Source: Amaranthus tricolor
Taxonomy: Eukaryota > Streptophyta > Magnoliopsida > Caryophyllales > Amaranthaceae
Length of the DNA: 64,000 bases
Assembly: GCF_026212465.1 (NCBI RefSeq)
Contig: NC_080058.1
Location: 8,854,485-8,918,484 of the forward strand
Direction: 5' to 3'
Shown: piece by piece, positions 12,813 to 25,500 of the stretch
Layout: every line of letters starts with the position of its first letter
Position numbering within the stretch: position 1 is the first letter of the stretch
The notes under the pieces: model-generated
Told to the model about the DNA's origin: nothing
Seen by the model: only the letters and a program-made list of their open reading frames with translations
The model's database searches: none
Program-made: the position numbers and the translations under genes

Positions 12813-13072
12813 AGGGTGTTAGGTAAAATGGCTTATTGAGCAATTTTAGCTTATTTTGATATAAATCGAGGGTTGAATGGTCAAACCAACCAATGCTAAT
12901 GTTTGGTAAAGTAGCTGGTTGAAACAACTTATTAATATGAATAAACTATTTTAAACAAGTTGCTCATAGCAACGAGTTCATAATCAACTGGTCAAACCAG
13001 TTAATAAATTAGTTGGTCAAATCAGCCACAAATATCAGCAACCAGCTATCAGCTGTTTACCAAACACCCCTT
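12813..13072. mobile_element. hAT-like MITE nested in the Stowaway element
   Basis: The left end AGGGTGTTAGGTAAAATGG mirrors the right end CTGTTTACCAAACACCCCTT. The interior is rich in short repeated words (GCTGGTTGAAAC, CAACCAGCTATCAGCTG). The GGGTGTTTGGTAAA terminus is common among plant hAT-like MITEs. An AT-rich duplication such as TTTTA is possible at the edges but not decisive. Confidence 0.6.
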
Positions 13073-13121
13073 TTATATTGCTTATGGTCCCTGTATGTTT
13101 CCTACTAACTTCATAAAAATA

Positions 13122-13423
13122 TTTGAAAAAATTACCGTGAATAATACAACATTTTGTTAATTTCCTAACAATAATACCAACTATTGATTAACCATGAATA
13201 ATACCAACTTAAAAGGGTGTTTTTCTAGAAAATCACTAATAGGTTAAAAATCAAACTATAGGTGATTATAACCCAAAAAAAATTAGTAAATTAGTTAATA
13301 AACTAAAGTTGGTATTATTCTAGGAAAATATCCCCTTAAGTTGGTATTATTCATGGTTAATCAATAGTGGTATTATTGTAAGAAAATTAACTAAAGGTTG
13401 TATTATTCACGGTAACTTTTCCA
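13122..13423. mobile_element. Foldback MITE (family B, GTGAATAAT ends), nested
   Basis: Inverted arms of about 110 bases. The left runs from TTTGAAAAAATTACCGTGAA through ATAATACCAACT, and the right is its mirror ending AATACAACCTT... TTCACGGTAACTTTTCC. The words ATTGATTAACCATGAATAAT and ATTATTCATGGTTAATCAAT are near-perfect mirrors. The terminus resembles that of the larger element at 13726-14677. Confidence 0.75.
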
Positions 13424-13725
13424 AAATACTTTTTTAAAAGCTGTGGTCCCCATTTTTTCTAGTAACTTTCTTTTAATAATTTTTTAATATTTATGGTCCT
13501 CAATTTTTCTTTATCAAATTTATTATTAAATAAAATAATATATGTAACATCTAAATAAAATTATATTTTTCTTAATTCCTGTGAACATTTATTTGGGAAC
13601 TTCTTTAGGAATGGAGGGGGTATGATGTTTAAATAGTCGTCAATAAAACTTTATTTATGTTTAAAACATATTTAATTTACGCTGTTATTGGGCTGCTATT
13701 CTTTTCAACCATTAATAAACGTATG

Positions 13726-14677
13726 GAAAAATTATTGTGAATATTTCAATCTATTTTCAATTACCTGTTAATAATTCCATTTTTTGAAATTTTTTTAATA
13801 ATCCAACCTTTACTTTCAGTTTGTTGCCAATGGACCCTTCAAAGAAATGACCTGCTATATCAGGTTATCTCTCATCTTTTTTCTTCTTTATAATAATTCA
13901 ATCTATTTTTAATTACCTGCCAATAATCCCACCTTTCAAATTTTGTTTAATAATCCATCCTTCAAAAAGCTAAATGAAATTGTTATTATATTTTTCAAGC
14001 TTATAAAGTTGATCATTACATAAATAGTAATTGTCTTTACATACATATCCCATCAACTAGGGGTGTTCAAATATCTGACTCGCTTGACCCGATCTGCCGA
14101 CCCACTTGACCCAACCCACTAACCCACATCCTATATGGCGGGTCAATTTTTTAAAAAATAATATAATTCGAATCTTGGTACTTGACCCGCCTTAATCGGG
14201 TTGGGTCATGGGCCACAATATACATTGAGTCGGCCCGCCGACCCGTTATATATTATCTTTATCAAGTTGTTATTTACACGTTAAAATTTTACAATCACTA
14301 TAATTATAAAATTAGTAATAGTCATAAGTTTTTCACTTCCCTTCAAAGTAAAATACCTCTTTAAATCAGTGGCAAAAAGAAATTGAGTATTTTAAAAATT
14401 GTGGAATTTTTGATAATAATTGAAGAGAAAATATGTTAAAGAAATTAAAAGAGACTTAACATTCAAAAGGTGGGATTATTGGCAGGTAATGGAAAATAAT
14501 TATTAGATTATTATAAAGAAGAAATAAGATGAAAAGTAACCTGATATAACAGGTCAATTTTCTGAAAGATCCATTGGCAACAAGCTGAAAGCAAAAGTTA
14601 AATTATTAAAAAATTTTCAAAAAATAAAATTATTAACAGATAATTAAAAATAGATTGAATTATTCACGATAATTCAT
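13726..14677. mobile_element. Large foldback MITE (family B) with an insertion in its loop
   Basis: The left arm (about 13726-13980) contains TTATTGTGAATATTTCAATC, CCTGCTATATCAGGTTA and ATTACCTGCCAATAATCCCA. The right arm (about 14455-14677) carries their mirrors: TGGGATTATTGGCAGGTAAT, ACCTGATATAACAGGT and GATTGAATTATTCACGATAA. The loop contains a GGGGTGTTCAAATATCTGAC repeat rich in GACCC/GGGTC words (about 14057-14250), a probable separate hAT-like insertion. Confidence 0.7.
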
Positions 14678-14679
14678 CA

Positions 14680-15340
14680 CAAACTTGTTTAACTTGATTA
14701 TCTAACTTTTGGTGATCAATTTTAGTATTACTTCATGGATCAAACTTACCCAACTATGAGTTTATGACTTTGTCAAATTTGGTAAAATCTTAGAATAAAA
14801 AATTTTACACAACATAAGCACAATAATATATTTCTATGAATCTTAAGATATAAAAATTTGTATAAAATAAATTATACACTTAAATATTGAGACAAAGTCA
14901 GAATCAAAGTCAGTGTAGGTTCAAATCCAAATTTCAAGTCGGATTATCGAATTTTTTCTGAAATCCAACCATGATTCGATCTCGATTGGAGTCGTATTAC
15001 ACATCGGACTCAAAAATCGTTTTTTGTTTTCAAGTTTAAATAATTAAATCCAACTTTTTCTCAAATTGCAAGTCTTGTATCAGATCGTCTCATTGTGAGA
15101 TACAAAAGTCTCAATAGTAAAAAAGACATAAAAAAATTGAAAACTAAATTTCCACGTATGTAGGAAGCAATTATTATTTTTAAATATTTGGCTAATCCAA
15201 TTAAAATCGTCTCGCGATAAAATAACCTGAATAAAAAATTTGTGTTTACAAATTAAGTCGAACTAAGGTCGAATTCAAATCTAGACGTGATATCAGAATG
15301 TTTGCGGCCCTAAATTTAGGGCTCGGTCAAGACCAAAACA
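14680..15340. other. Intergenic DNA, no gene seen
   Basis: AT-rich sequence with isolated CGTCTCATTGTGAGATAC and CGTCTCGCGATAAAA motifs. These resemble the ends of GAGACGGTCTCA-type MITEs elsewhere in the window, but no complete element could be drawn. Confidence 0.4.
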
Positions 15341-15345
15341 GATTA

Positions 15346-15866
15346 TTTGAAAAAAAAGATTTTTTAATAACTTTAATCAAAAAATAAGCTTCGGCAAAAT
15401 TTTATTTCCAAAATAAGCGTCTTTGGCCCCAAAGCTAGGCTCGGTACGTAATTGCTGTTACTAACAGTGAATATAAAGAAATGGTCAAAAAATTTAGTCA
15501 AGGGTAAAGTCGCAGTTACTAACAACAACATATGAGTACAATAAAGTCGCTGTTAGTAACAACGACCTTATGCGTGCCTAAATACTAAACCAAAGGTGAA
15601 ATGAGGAAGGAGGAAGAAGACTGCTGTATTTAGGCACGTATAAGGTCGCTGTTACTAACAGCGACTTTATAGAACCCATACGTCGCTGTTAGTAACAACG
15701 ACTTTACCCTTGACTAAAATTTTTGACCATTTCTTTATACTCGCTGTTCATTACAGCAATTACGTACCGAGTCTAGCTTTGGGGCCAAAGACGCTTATTT
15801 TGGGAATAAAATTTTACCGAAGTTTATTTTTTGATTAAAGTTATTAAAAAATCTTATTTTTTTGAA
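15346..15866. mobile_element. Near-perfect long hairpin MITE upstream of the CW gene
   Basis: Arms of about 240 bases (15346-15585 and 15626-15866) are inverted copies with only scattered mismatches, separated by a loop of only about 40 bases. The arms carry repeated GTCGCTGTTA and TAACAACGAC words. The right arm holds a 21-base perfect odd palindrome at 15645-15665 built from GTCGCTGTTA and its mirror around one C. It lies about 650-1170 bases upstream of the CW zinc-finger start codon. No protein is encoded. A transcript through it would fold into a long hairpin, a good substrate for small-RNA processing, though this is inferred. Confidence 0.85.
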
Positions 15867-15869
15867 ATC

Positions 15870-16515
15870 TTCACCAAAACACAACGAAAAACACACTTCA
15901 ATTTTTATCATTAATTATACTTCTTAATATCTGTATTTTATGTTTTTTATTTTATTTTTATTATTAATAATTGCTTCTGTTCCTCTGTTGAAAACTCCCA
16001 CTCCAGAAAGCTTAGAGAGGAAAAGGAGGCTGGAGAAAGGAGAGAATAGGAAGAAGAGAACCCATAAAGAAATAAACCTTTTTAGTGTCGATATATTTCT
16101 ATTTTTTGATGATTTTGGGCTGAATTAATATTTGGAATTATATTTAATTTTTGTGGGTTTTTAGGAAATCTTGCTGTAATTTGATTTTGTTATTGATTCA
16201 TTGAGATTTTTTGTTATATTTGGTTTGCGGGTGGGTTATTGTGGCTTATCATGATTGTTTTGAGGGCTTTGTTACATGGGTTTTTTTGGGTATTGGATTT
16301 TCGGATTGCTATTTCAAAATTTTGATCTTTTATTGAGAACAAAAAACTAGTCTTTGAGTTTTTTTAGTTTTTTAGTGAGGATTAAATTTTAGGTGTTTTT
16401 TTTTTTCCCAATGATAGTGTTCTTTGTTTACTGCATTCTTAGATGGTAATTTAAGGTTTAGTATTACAAGTTGAGTTGGGTTTTTTTCTTTGGTTTTTGG
16501 GGGTTGTGGATTAAG
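15870..16515 (+). promoter_or_regulatory. Inferred promoter and 5' leader of CW zinc-finger gene
   Basis: Purine-rich AGGAAAAGGAGGCTGGAGAAAG sequence around 16015-16060 within T-rich DNA fits a transcribed leader. A 62-codon frame at 15940-16128 lies in it and would be an upstream ORF if the transcript starts far enough upstream, but nothing shows that it is translated. A leader intron before 16516 is possible. Confidence 0.3.
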
Positions 16516-19500
16516 ATGAAAGGCATTGAATTTGAAGAGGGGGAAGCTTATTTTCATGAAGATGATGATGAAAACATTGATCCTGATAGAGACTTCGCTT
16601 ACCTTGTAAGCATTTATTGCCAAAGTTTTCATCTTTTAATTAATTAAATAAATGGGCATTTTGTACTGAAAATTCCTGTAATTTGTTTCAATACACTTGG
16701 GATTTTGTATATTTTTGTATAGAACATTTGAGTAGTAGAATTGCGGTGGACTATTTTGTATATGATTGTTCAAGTGCTGTTAACTTTGGGATTTGATTTT
16801 AAAGATATTTGTGTTTCAATTTGAGGTTGTAGGTTTTATGTAATCATCCACTTCATATGTTGATTATTGCTGTTATCCTATCTCATTCTGCACTTGTTTG
16901 CGAGTTGGAGATTGTGGCTGTGTATAGCTGTCTTGTAACTTCATGACCATGGTCTATTTAGCTCTAGTTTGGTGTCAATTGTATTGGTGATTGAACTATT
17001 TGCGGACATGTTTGTGCGGTTATGTTATTTTTGTTTGCTTTGTATCACCCTTATGGCCTGTTTGGTAGGCGGTAATAAACGGTAGTAATGAGAATGAAAA
17101 CTAGTGTAATTTTGGTTAAAAATTTCTTGGCTACCTTGATGGCCATGCTTGTCTAACTTCAATCATCTCATTTTCTTCATAAAATTCATTCCAATGCATT
17201 ACCATTGGTAGAGGTGGTTTTAAATCATTCCGATTACCAACATTTAGTACTACCAACCAAACGGGCCGTAATTGTATATTGACTTGATGGGTGTTGTTAT
17301 TAGAGTCGGAGGATGCATCTTAATTCAGTAATTGTCATGGATGTATCTTTGCGGTCAGTTTGAATTGGTACATCAGTACATATAAGCCAAATCGAAACTT
17401 TGCTATCCAATCAATAAACTTGAGGTTCTTGAGAGAAGCGTGTTGGTTATGATTTTATACGGAATGTTGTTGCTTTGATCAATTAATCATAAACATGTGG
17501 ATTCACTTCATTATAGTAAATGTTGTGAATGTTTCAAACTTATATCCGACATAATGAAAGTGGTGTTTATTCTTTAATTTACACCTAAAGGCTAAATGTA
17601 GCCCTAGTCTTGTATATAGTTGGACACTTTGGTCTTGTAATGTTGGAAGCTTTTGCAGACCGTGACACGTCCTTTATATTTGATTTCATTATAGCATTGC
17701 TGTTATAGTTTGGTTGGTATATTATAGAGGGTGTTTTGGAATGAACTAAATAGGTTTTGTCAAGTTTGTTGTGATTATTGTAAGTTTATGTCAAAAGTTT
17801 ACTACTACAGATAGTGTAAGATGCCAAAGTATAAGTTCAATTTGATTCCAAATCATATTCTTCTTGGTCAATTAATTTGGAGATATGTCCATTTTTCACT
17901 ATATTGAATGCAGTCGTTCGGTCTTGTGTCGATAATTTTGGATATCATATCTGGTTTTTGTAAATGTTTCTCATGGGAATCTTTGGCGTTTAGTGATAAT
18001 TAACTTTCATTTTTTGTCGTGTTGTAGTAGTAGTGTATAGTATGAAACATTGTAAATGTAAAGCAATACCTTTGTTTTCCATATCTTGGAAAGCTTCGTA
18101 TGTACTCTGACATCCATTATATTCTGTTTTATAATTCTTAAACCTTTCTTTGAAGATGAATGAGAATGGTGCAAACAAGGTGCGTACCATAGTGTAAAAA
18201 ATTACCACATCACCTTATCCTGTCTTTATTTTAAAGAATTTGTTCCTACCAGTATAGGTTGAGACAACTGCAAAGCCCTTTATATTGAGGGCAAAGCCGT
18301 TTGAAGATCATTACTATGACCGTGAGAACAACATTTTGGCGCTATGGCGTGTACATAACAAAGGATTATGACCTGTGAAAAACCAAAATAGTGAACCTCA
18401 AACATAGTTTTAGTTTTTCCATTACACCTGAGTTTTTGGCTATATAAATACAAGAACACCTGGATCCCTAGCGGTTATGGATAATTGTGTTGTATTTTGT
18501 TGTCCAAGGCTGTTTTGACCTCCAGCTCCAAGAGAAATGGAAAGAAAAGATAAGGCTTTATAATAATTGATTGTATGCTCGATATGCAAATTTTGTTGAG
18601 GCCCTAGATTTTTGCGGTTTGTCCATGAGGAGAAAAGATATAGGTTAACAATCTTAATGTGCTTTGTTTGAAAATTCGTCATTTATGTTTTGTGTTTGGT
18701 TATCCAACATCTATTGAAAACCCCCCTTCATGCTTAGCAATATTGCAATCGTAGTAAATAGGACAACCTTACCTATGAAGATTGCGCTCATATTTTTTTT
18801 AAAAGTAAACTTTGTGAAATTATTTCTTCTTTTCCTGATTCCAAATTTTTGCTAACCTTTACGTGACTCTCTTTAATATGCAAAATGTGTTGATCAATAA
18901 GCAATGGGCTTTCTGATTCTATGTACTAGAGGCATGTTCTAGGTTCTTCCATGTTCAATGTTCTTTGAATATTGTAAAAAAACATATGTGCTTCTTGCTA
19001 TCCATCGTATCTTAGCCCTTCCTTCATCACAAATGTAGCTTTATTTTCTTGTAGTTTTATTTCCAAAAGTAAGAGATAGACTACTCCAATGCATATCGTA
19101 GTTGTAATAGAACAACGTTGGCTGATTTTTCTTTTTCATTAATGAATTTTGTGAAGGTTTTTATTTTGAAAAAAAGATCAAGTGATGGTTTTAAGTATTT
19201 TTTTCCTAGATTTTGTTATCTTTTGATGATGCATTTAAGGTTATTCCTAATTTGTACAATTTTCAGTCCATCTGTACTGCTTCACATTGTGAATTGGGAT
19301 TTATTTATGTTTTATATGGATGCGGTTCCAAAGACTTTCTGTTTGTGCTACTAATATTAATCAAACATTCCATTATGTGTTTATTGTTCTTTAAAGAGGC
19401 TAGTAATGACTGATCCTTGCCAACTAAAGGATATACTTAAGCTGCACTGAACTTATGACTCGGTGAAGAATTGTATTGATTTGTTTTGAAAACTCTTGTG

Positions 19501-22500
19501 TGCTTGCATGCTATGATTGACGTTAATTGGACCTAGTTTTGGAGATTTTACCTATTATGGATGAGATCAAGCTCTCACCTAGGCAGGTTTTAGGGGGTCC
19601 AATGTGTGCAAGCTTACTCTTGTTAGTGGCAACAATGAGGTTGTGTCTAATAAATCCTTGTTCTACTGGGGTAAGGTTGTGTACATCCGACTCCCAAATT
19701 CAACGACCCACTTTGCGTTGTGGTACTTCATGATGTTTTTTTGCAATTAGTGCAAAATACCGTATTTTTGGTCTGTAATATTTCTCTCTGATAGTATTAT
19801 TGTTTTGGTTTCTGGTGTCTTTAGGACAGGAAGATTGAAAATGTCTTGGGAAATTACCAGAAAGATTTTATGGGTCTTGTTTCCGTGGAGAGCTTGGGTG
19901 AGATATCCCACCATTCGGTTATTTCCTTTTTGTTAGTCCATATTTTTAGAAATCTTATAACTATTTTCTATTCTTGCTAGGTGCAAGATTTGGGGATTAT
20001 GGATCATTCCTCCCTGTACAAAAATGCTCCACTCCAATGTCATTTCATCAGAAATGCAAGAGCCATGTTAGTGTGAAGTCTCCCCAGAATCTGCCATCAA
20101 AGGTGTATATCTATGTGACTATGACTATGAAATTATTTATTCTAAGTTGTAGTTTAGTGTTTTGTAATAAATTTCTTCTTATTTTCCTGTGTTAATATAC
20201 AAAATTGAAATATTTCGAAAATCCGTGCTTTCAGCCTTCCCACCAATACCCGAGCTTTGCTGCAAGTCAATTAATGCCGTCAAGATCCATACCGGCCTCT
20301 GGTGAACAGGTTGTGGAAGATATTTCTAAAATAGGGATTTATGCGATGAATAACCAAAATGAACATATACATTCTAGAGAACTTGCTTTGAATCAGCCTA
20401 ATAAGTTACTGATGACTAATCCTTCTGAAAAAAACTTACTGAAGTTTCGAGTCAAAATGACATCTGAGAGCATTTCTCATCTGGATAAATCCGCAATCTA
20501 TAGCGGCCTTGGTCTTGATATGTCCCCTTCTCCCTCTCCTGAGGCTAGTCCTTCGGACAATGACGGGACTTCAACCGACTTGCAAGATTCAGTATTGGAT
20601 TCACCGTCGTTCATTGTTAAGGTGAGCTTGAAGCCTTGAGCACACTTTTTTTAGTATCCATGTAATTTGCTAAATATATTTCTTGATTCATTGCGATTCT
20701 TCTGGAGCAGATTATGACAGCCAAGCCTCTTCCTGACGCTGACCTGATTTCACCTCTCCATGATAGCTTGATTCATTTAAGGGATATGGAAAACTATGAG
20801 GAATCTGATTTACCAGGAGGTGGAAAAGTATTTCCCGTTGACATTGCTCATGAGAAATTAAAGCATAAGGAAACGAGCAAGGATAGAAAATTCAAGCAGA
20901 AAGATCAAAGTCGAGAGCCTGTAGAATCGATGAGGGAGAGTTCTGAATGCCCATCTAATATTGTTGCCTTGACTTCTACCAGAAAGGACGAGGATGGAAT
21001 ATCTACCGCCAAAGAAGTGGTTTCTAGTGCCTCCATTGATGCAATTGTTGCATATTCGGTAGAAAAGGAACATGCTTGCTTGTCGAACAAGATCAGTGAT
21101 TGTAAGCCGCTAGATAAGAAAAATGAAGTTGGGTTCTTGGGTGGGGACATTGAGACCCCAATGAAAGTGGTAAGTGTAGCGATGGATAAGCCAAAAGAGG
21201 GACATGGGTATGCAAAAAAGCATTCGTTGATGGAGGATGAGGAGGATGTTATAACCTCAAAAAGGAAGACTGAGAGGGACAAAAATATCATAGTCATTCG
21301 TAGGAGTGACTCTTATGCAGAGAAGAGGAATGAGGTTCATCAGAAAGAGGATGAGTTAAATAATTTCTCGAAACAATATAGTATTCCGCATGACAAAGTG
21401 AAAGAAAATGTGCTTGGACCTGCACACTCCAAGGGCAAAAAAGTCATTTTGATTCCAAAGAGGGAATCTAGCACAGAGAAAAGGAATGTAGATGGGAGAG
21501 ATAGTGAAGTGAACACGATTTCGAAACAACAGGGAATAGCAAAGGACAAAGTAAAACAGGAGGATCTTGATTTAGCATGTCTCGTTGAAGGAGATAGGAT
21601 TGCAAAAGATGAGGAAGCATGTGTTTTTTCTTTGAAGAATGAGAAAAATGACAAGTATGATGATGGGTTTAAGGAGATGAAATTCAATATTGGGAACACA
21701 CTTGAACCTTTGAAGCATAATTCACACTCCAAGGATATAACTCGTTTTTTGGCGAAGCAAGAACCTCCTAGTGACAAGGATAATTTGTCTTCTGCACCCA
21801 AGAAGAAATTAATGGATAGTCAGACTTCTGCTGCGGAGCCACATTCAAGGAAGACTAAAGAGTTAGCTAGTAAGCCAAATTCAAGGAAGAAAGGAAAAGA
21901 CGTGAGCTCAAAGAACTTTGTAATAGGAGTTCCTGAACAAGAGACACAATCATTCACAATAAAGCTGAAAGATAAATCAAGCAGTAATACTAGTTTTGGT
22001 TCAAACATGGGGCCTAATACAGAAGGAATTCCTGCAGTTGATTTCCCCTCAGCTGAGAATACTCAGATTGTGGAAGACTGGGTAGAATGTGAGAAATGTC
22101 ATAAGTGGCGGCTTCTGCCTTTAGGCATGAGCGCAAACTCACTCACGGAAGAGAAATGGACTTGTAGTATGCTAACATGGCTGTAAGTTTTCAGTACCAT
22201 ATCTTAAATTGTTACTTCGTGCATTAAGATTTTTCTGTATTGCTAAGTTCTACGTCTGTTTTATAGGCCTGGGATGAACAAGTGTAGTTTTAGTGAGGAG
22301 GAAACAACTAATGCACTGTATGCATTATACGTACCTGTCGGTCCTGCTTCTTTGGTTCAAAAAAATCAGTCAGCTTATCCGGATGTAAATACGTCTTTAG
22401 ATGTGTCAGCCGGTGCCCTAAATGTTCTTCCTAGCCAGGCTTCTGGTTTTAATACTTTGCCCAGTGGAGGCAAAAAGAAGAATTTGGTGAAGACAAATAT

Positions 22501-25500
22501 GGATACAGTACAACAAACTTCCTTGGGTGAACTGAGGAATTTGAAGAATCTGAAAAAACTTCCTCGGGAGCTAAGTATCCGGAGGAGTGGTGAGTTTCCT
22601 ACCATGTGTGTTTAAACATCATTTATTAGTGTAGTTATTTAACACAAAATGATTTATTGGTTTTGCGACAACCATGCCAAAGACTTTAACCCAATAATAT
22701 GGGGTCGGCTACATGTATTGATGAACCAAAACAAATTAACAACGGAAATCGCGAGCAAAAGTTATACTTTAATGGTACCATCTAATGCCTATCTACAACT
22801 AAGAAAATCAATTCTAATTATTATTATCTACATAGATTCTCGTTCCACTCGTATTCTATATATTGCCACATGCTCCGGCAAATCCCAATTCTTCATGTCA
22901 TTCTTCACTTTGTTATGCATGCCATCTTAGGCCCGGTTCTTCTCTTCTAAGCTCCTCAAAGTTCCAACCTTACACTCGTTGTGCGTTGAGTTTTGGCATA
23001 ATAGCCTGCCTGGATGCACTAAACAAAATTCAAATAAATTGCCTTTTTTGTGGTAACTAGCTTTTGTGAAGCACTGACCCCTCATGAAGTGGTTGTCTCA
23101 AATTTGTAAGGCTCCTAGTTTTGCATTTTTGCTGTGGAATTTCGCATTGGTCTTCTGTAGCATTGCAGCTTCTCTATTCTCTTAGCTTGTGTCTATTAGA
23201 ATCTTACATAGTGTAAAAATGCGGTAAAGGACGCGATTGCAGAACGGCGATGCGGTAACGGCGATGCGGTAACGAGAGTGATATGGTTATCGTAACTCCT
23301 AAATGTCGGTCAAAATCATAAAATATCCCTTGATACGGCTTAATACGTGGTTTTTTTACACCTTTACAACGCCGGGAATATCAGTTCATTTATTTTTAAA
23401 ACCTTTACAACGCAGCCGATGCGATGCGACCTTGTTTTTACACTATGGTCAGATACTGATCATGTGCAGTGATGGTCTTTTCTTTTTCTATTCTTTTGAG
23501 TCAGTAGTGCCCTTTATATTGATGCTTTTCACTTAATTATTAATATTCATGAGACACTTTTGCTCTTGTTATTTCTGTATATTGCGCGGTGGTGAGTCTT
23601 ACTCTTATCAAACAGGGAAAATATTGGAATTTATATTATGGGTTATCCGAAGAAACTATTGTGTTTTGCATGATTTCCTTTTTATTCTCCCCCGCCTTCC
23701 TTCTCTTGCAATGACATGATTTGCAGTAGTGGCTGCCTGGTGTGCCGATGTAATTTTTCTGTCACGGATGGAAAGATGCTTTACTAAACCATTTGATTAA
23801 CAGGTGATGGCAGGCCATCAAAGGTTGAAAAGAAAAGGTTACCAGATGTTGAGGTGTATGGAGTTCCTAAGAAAATGAAGAGAGTGCGTCAGCAATCAAC
23901 GGAAGATTACGATCCTGGTGCTTTACGAGTTCCTCCGAATTTTACTGAAGAAAGTCCAAAATATCCTTCCGTAAAAGCTAAAGCTAGGACTCAGGGTGAT
24001 GTGAAGAATGATGATGAGCTATTTGATGAGTATGGGAAGAAGAGAAAACAAAACAATAAGCAGCATCATGTTTCTTCTGATGTATTACCCTCGGGCAAAG
24101 GAGGGCACTTAAAAAATGATGTTGATGCTGAGAAAAATAGTGGGGTTGAACATATCTTAGAGAAAAGGTCTAAATCATCGGCTTTTCAGGCTAAAGCTAG
24201 TCGCGCAGTTAAGATTCGTGATGGTACTCCGAGTGATATTGCTAAATCTTATCTTGGGGATGCTGTCGGTAGTAGTCTACTCAAGGGAGGTAGGTTTGAT
24301 GACGGACCTGTGGAGCAGCGTAATGTTGTTAAAGTGGCTCAAAAGACCCCTGGTGGGGGCAGAACATTTTCTGAAAGGGCCCTTGATTTGGGTTTGTTGG
24401 ACAATGCTACCACCTCTAGCTCTTCGAAAATCTCCAACAAAGTGAAAGCAAAAGTGAATGAAGTGAAATCCTCCCCCGTGGGATCAATTTCATCCTCTTC
24501 TATGAACTTCTCCAAAACGGTTTCCGATAAAGTGACAAATAAGAAATCTGTGGCATACAATAAGCAGCTGCAAAAATCTGGAAGAAAATCCGGGGCAGGA
24601 AGTGCTTTAAAGGAGCTTACCCCTCATAATGAAAATTTTAGGGATCGAAAATCTAATCTTTCTAGGAATTTTGCGGTTGTTGAGGAAAAGAAAGCATCAT
24701 ATGCAACAGGCACGCAACCAAAGCTTGAAGATATTAAGAATACAAGTGGCAAATCAGATTCCATGTTCAAGGAAACATCCGCTTCACGACAGAATTGGAA
24801 TGCTGAAAATCAGATGACGAAACATCCAAACAGGTTGAATCATGATGGAACCAATGCTGAGATAGGAAGGCTACATTTTGGCAAGATTGACTGTGAAACA
24901 GGAGTATCATCTCATTCGCATGGTGTTCCTGAACTTGATGGAGGTACTGGTTCAAGTGGTGGGAAAGTTGACGATGATAAGGGGATACCCTCTTGTAAGG
25001 ATGCAATTAATCATGGTTTGAGACAGTTACACCATGCTGTGCATGCATCTAATCATATTGAAGCGTCAAGTTCTAGGAAGAAAGAATACTTCCATCGGGA
25101 TGCTAAAACTGCCTTGAAGGAGGCAACGGATCTTAAACATTCCGCTGATTGTTTGAAGGTGTGTTTCTTATTACCAATATGTGCTTTATTTAATCACTGT
25201 CCTGTTAACAGTTTGTTTCACATTTTTCCGGTCTACATCAAGGTTGCTGGGTCAGGTCTAGAGAGTACCGGAATTTTCTTCCAAGCGGCATTGAAGTTTC
25301 TCCATGGTGCATTTTTGTTAGAACCCGACAACAATGAAGATAGAAGTGGAGAGATGTCACCAAATGGAGTGTATAATACGACTGCAAATTTATGCGAGTA
25401 TGTTCACTTTGCAGTAGACTTTTTTATCCTCCGTTTTTCTTATTCTTGTTTGAGATCGAGTATTCTGAGTACAAAAAGCAAGCTATCCCTCTTATTGATA

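Larger units (their letters stand above)
12581..13620. mobile_element. Stowaway-type MITE enlarged by nested insertions
   Basis: The ends CTCTCTTCGTTCCTCAAAG and the inverted CTTTAGGAATGGAGGGGG are flanked by TA on both sides (12579-12580 and 13621-13622). The element is far longer than a typical Stowaway MITE. It contains a (CT)n(TA)n microsatellite (about 12650-12726), a second MITE at 12813-13072 and a third foldback MITE at 13122-13423. Confidence 0.7.
16606..19824 (+). other. Intron 1 of CW gene, 3.2 kb, with repeats
   Basis: The long T-rich first intron contains a Tourist-like MITE (17054-17268) and a SINE-like fragment (about 19560-19735). The remainder shows no coding exon that joins in frame. 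Short frames on either strand here lack recognisable similarity. Confidence 0.7.

Noticed and set aside
15940..16128. 62-codon frame starting with a hydrophobic stretch, upstream of the CW gene
   Set aside because: Looks signal-peptide-like at first, but it then turns into a purine-rich leader-type sequence, has no similarity I recognise and no splice support. Kept only as a possible upstream ORF.
20858..22008. Minus-strand frames of 60-150 codons
   Set aside because: They lie opposite the large CW exon 5. The plus-strand frame has the domain matches and the splice junctions, so these are antisense shadows.
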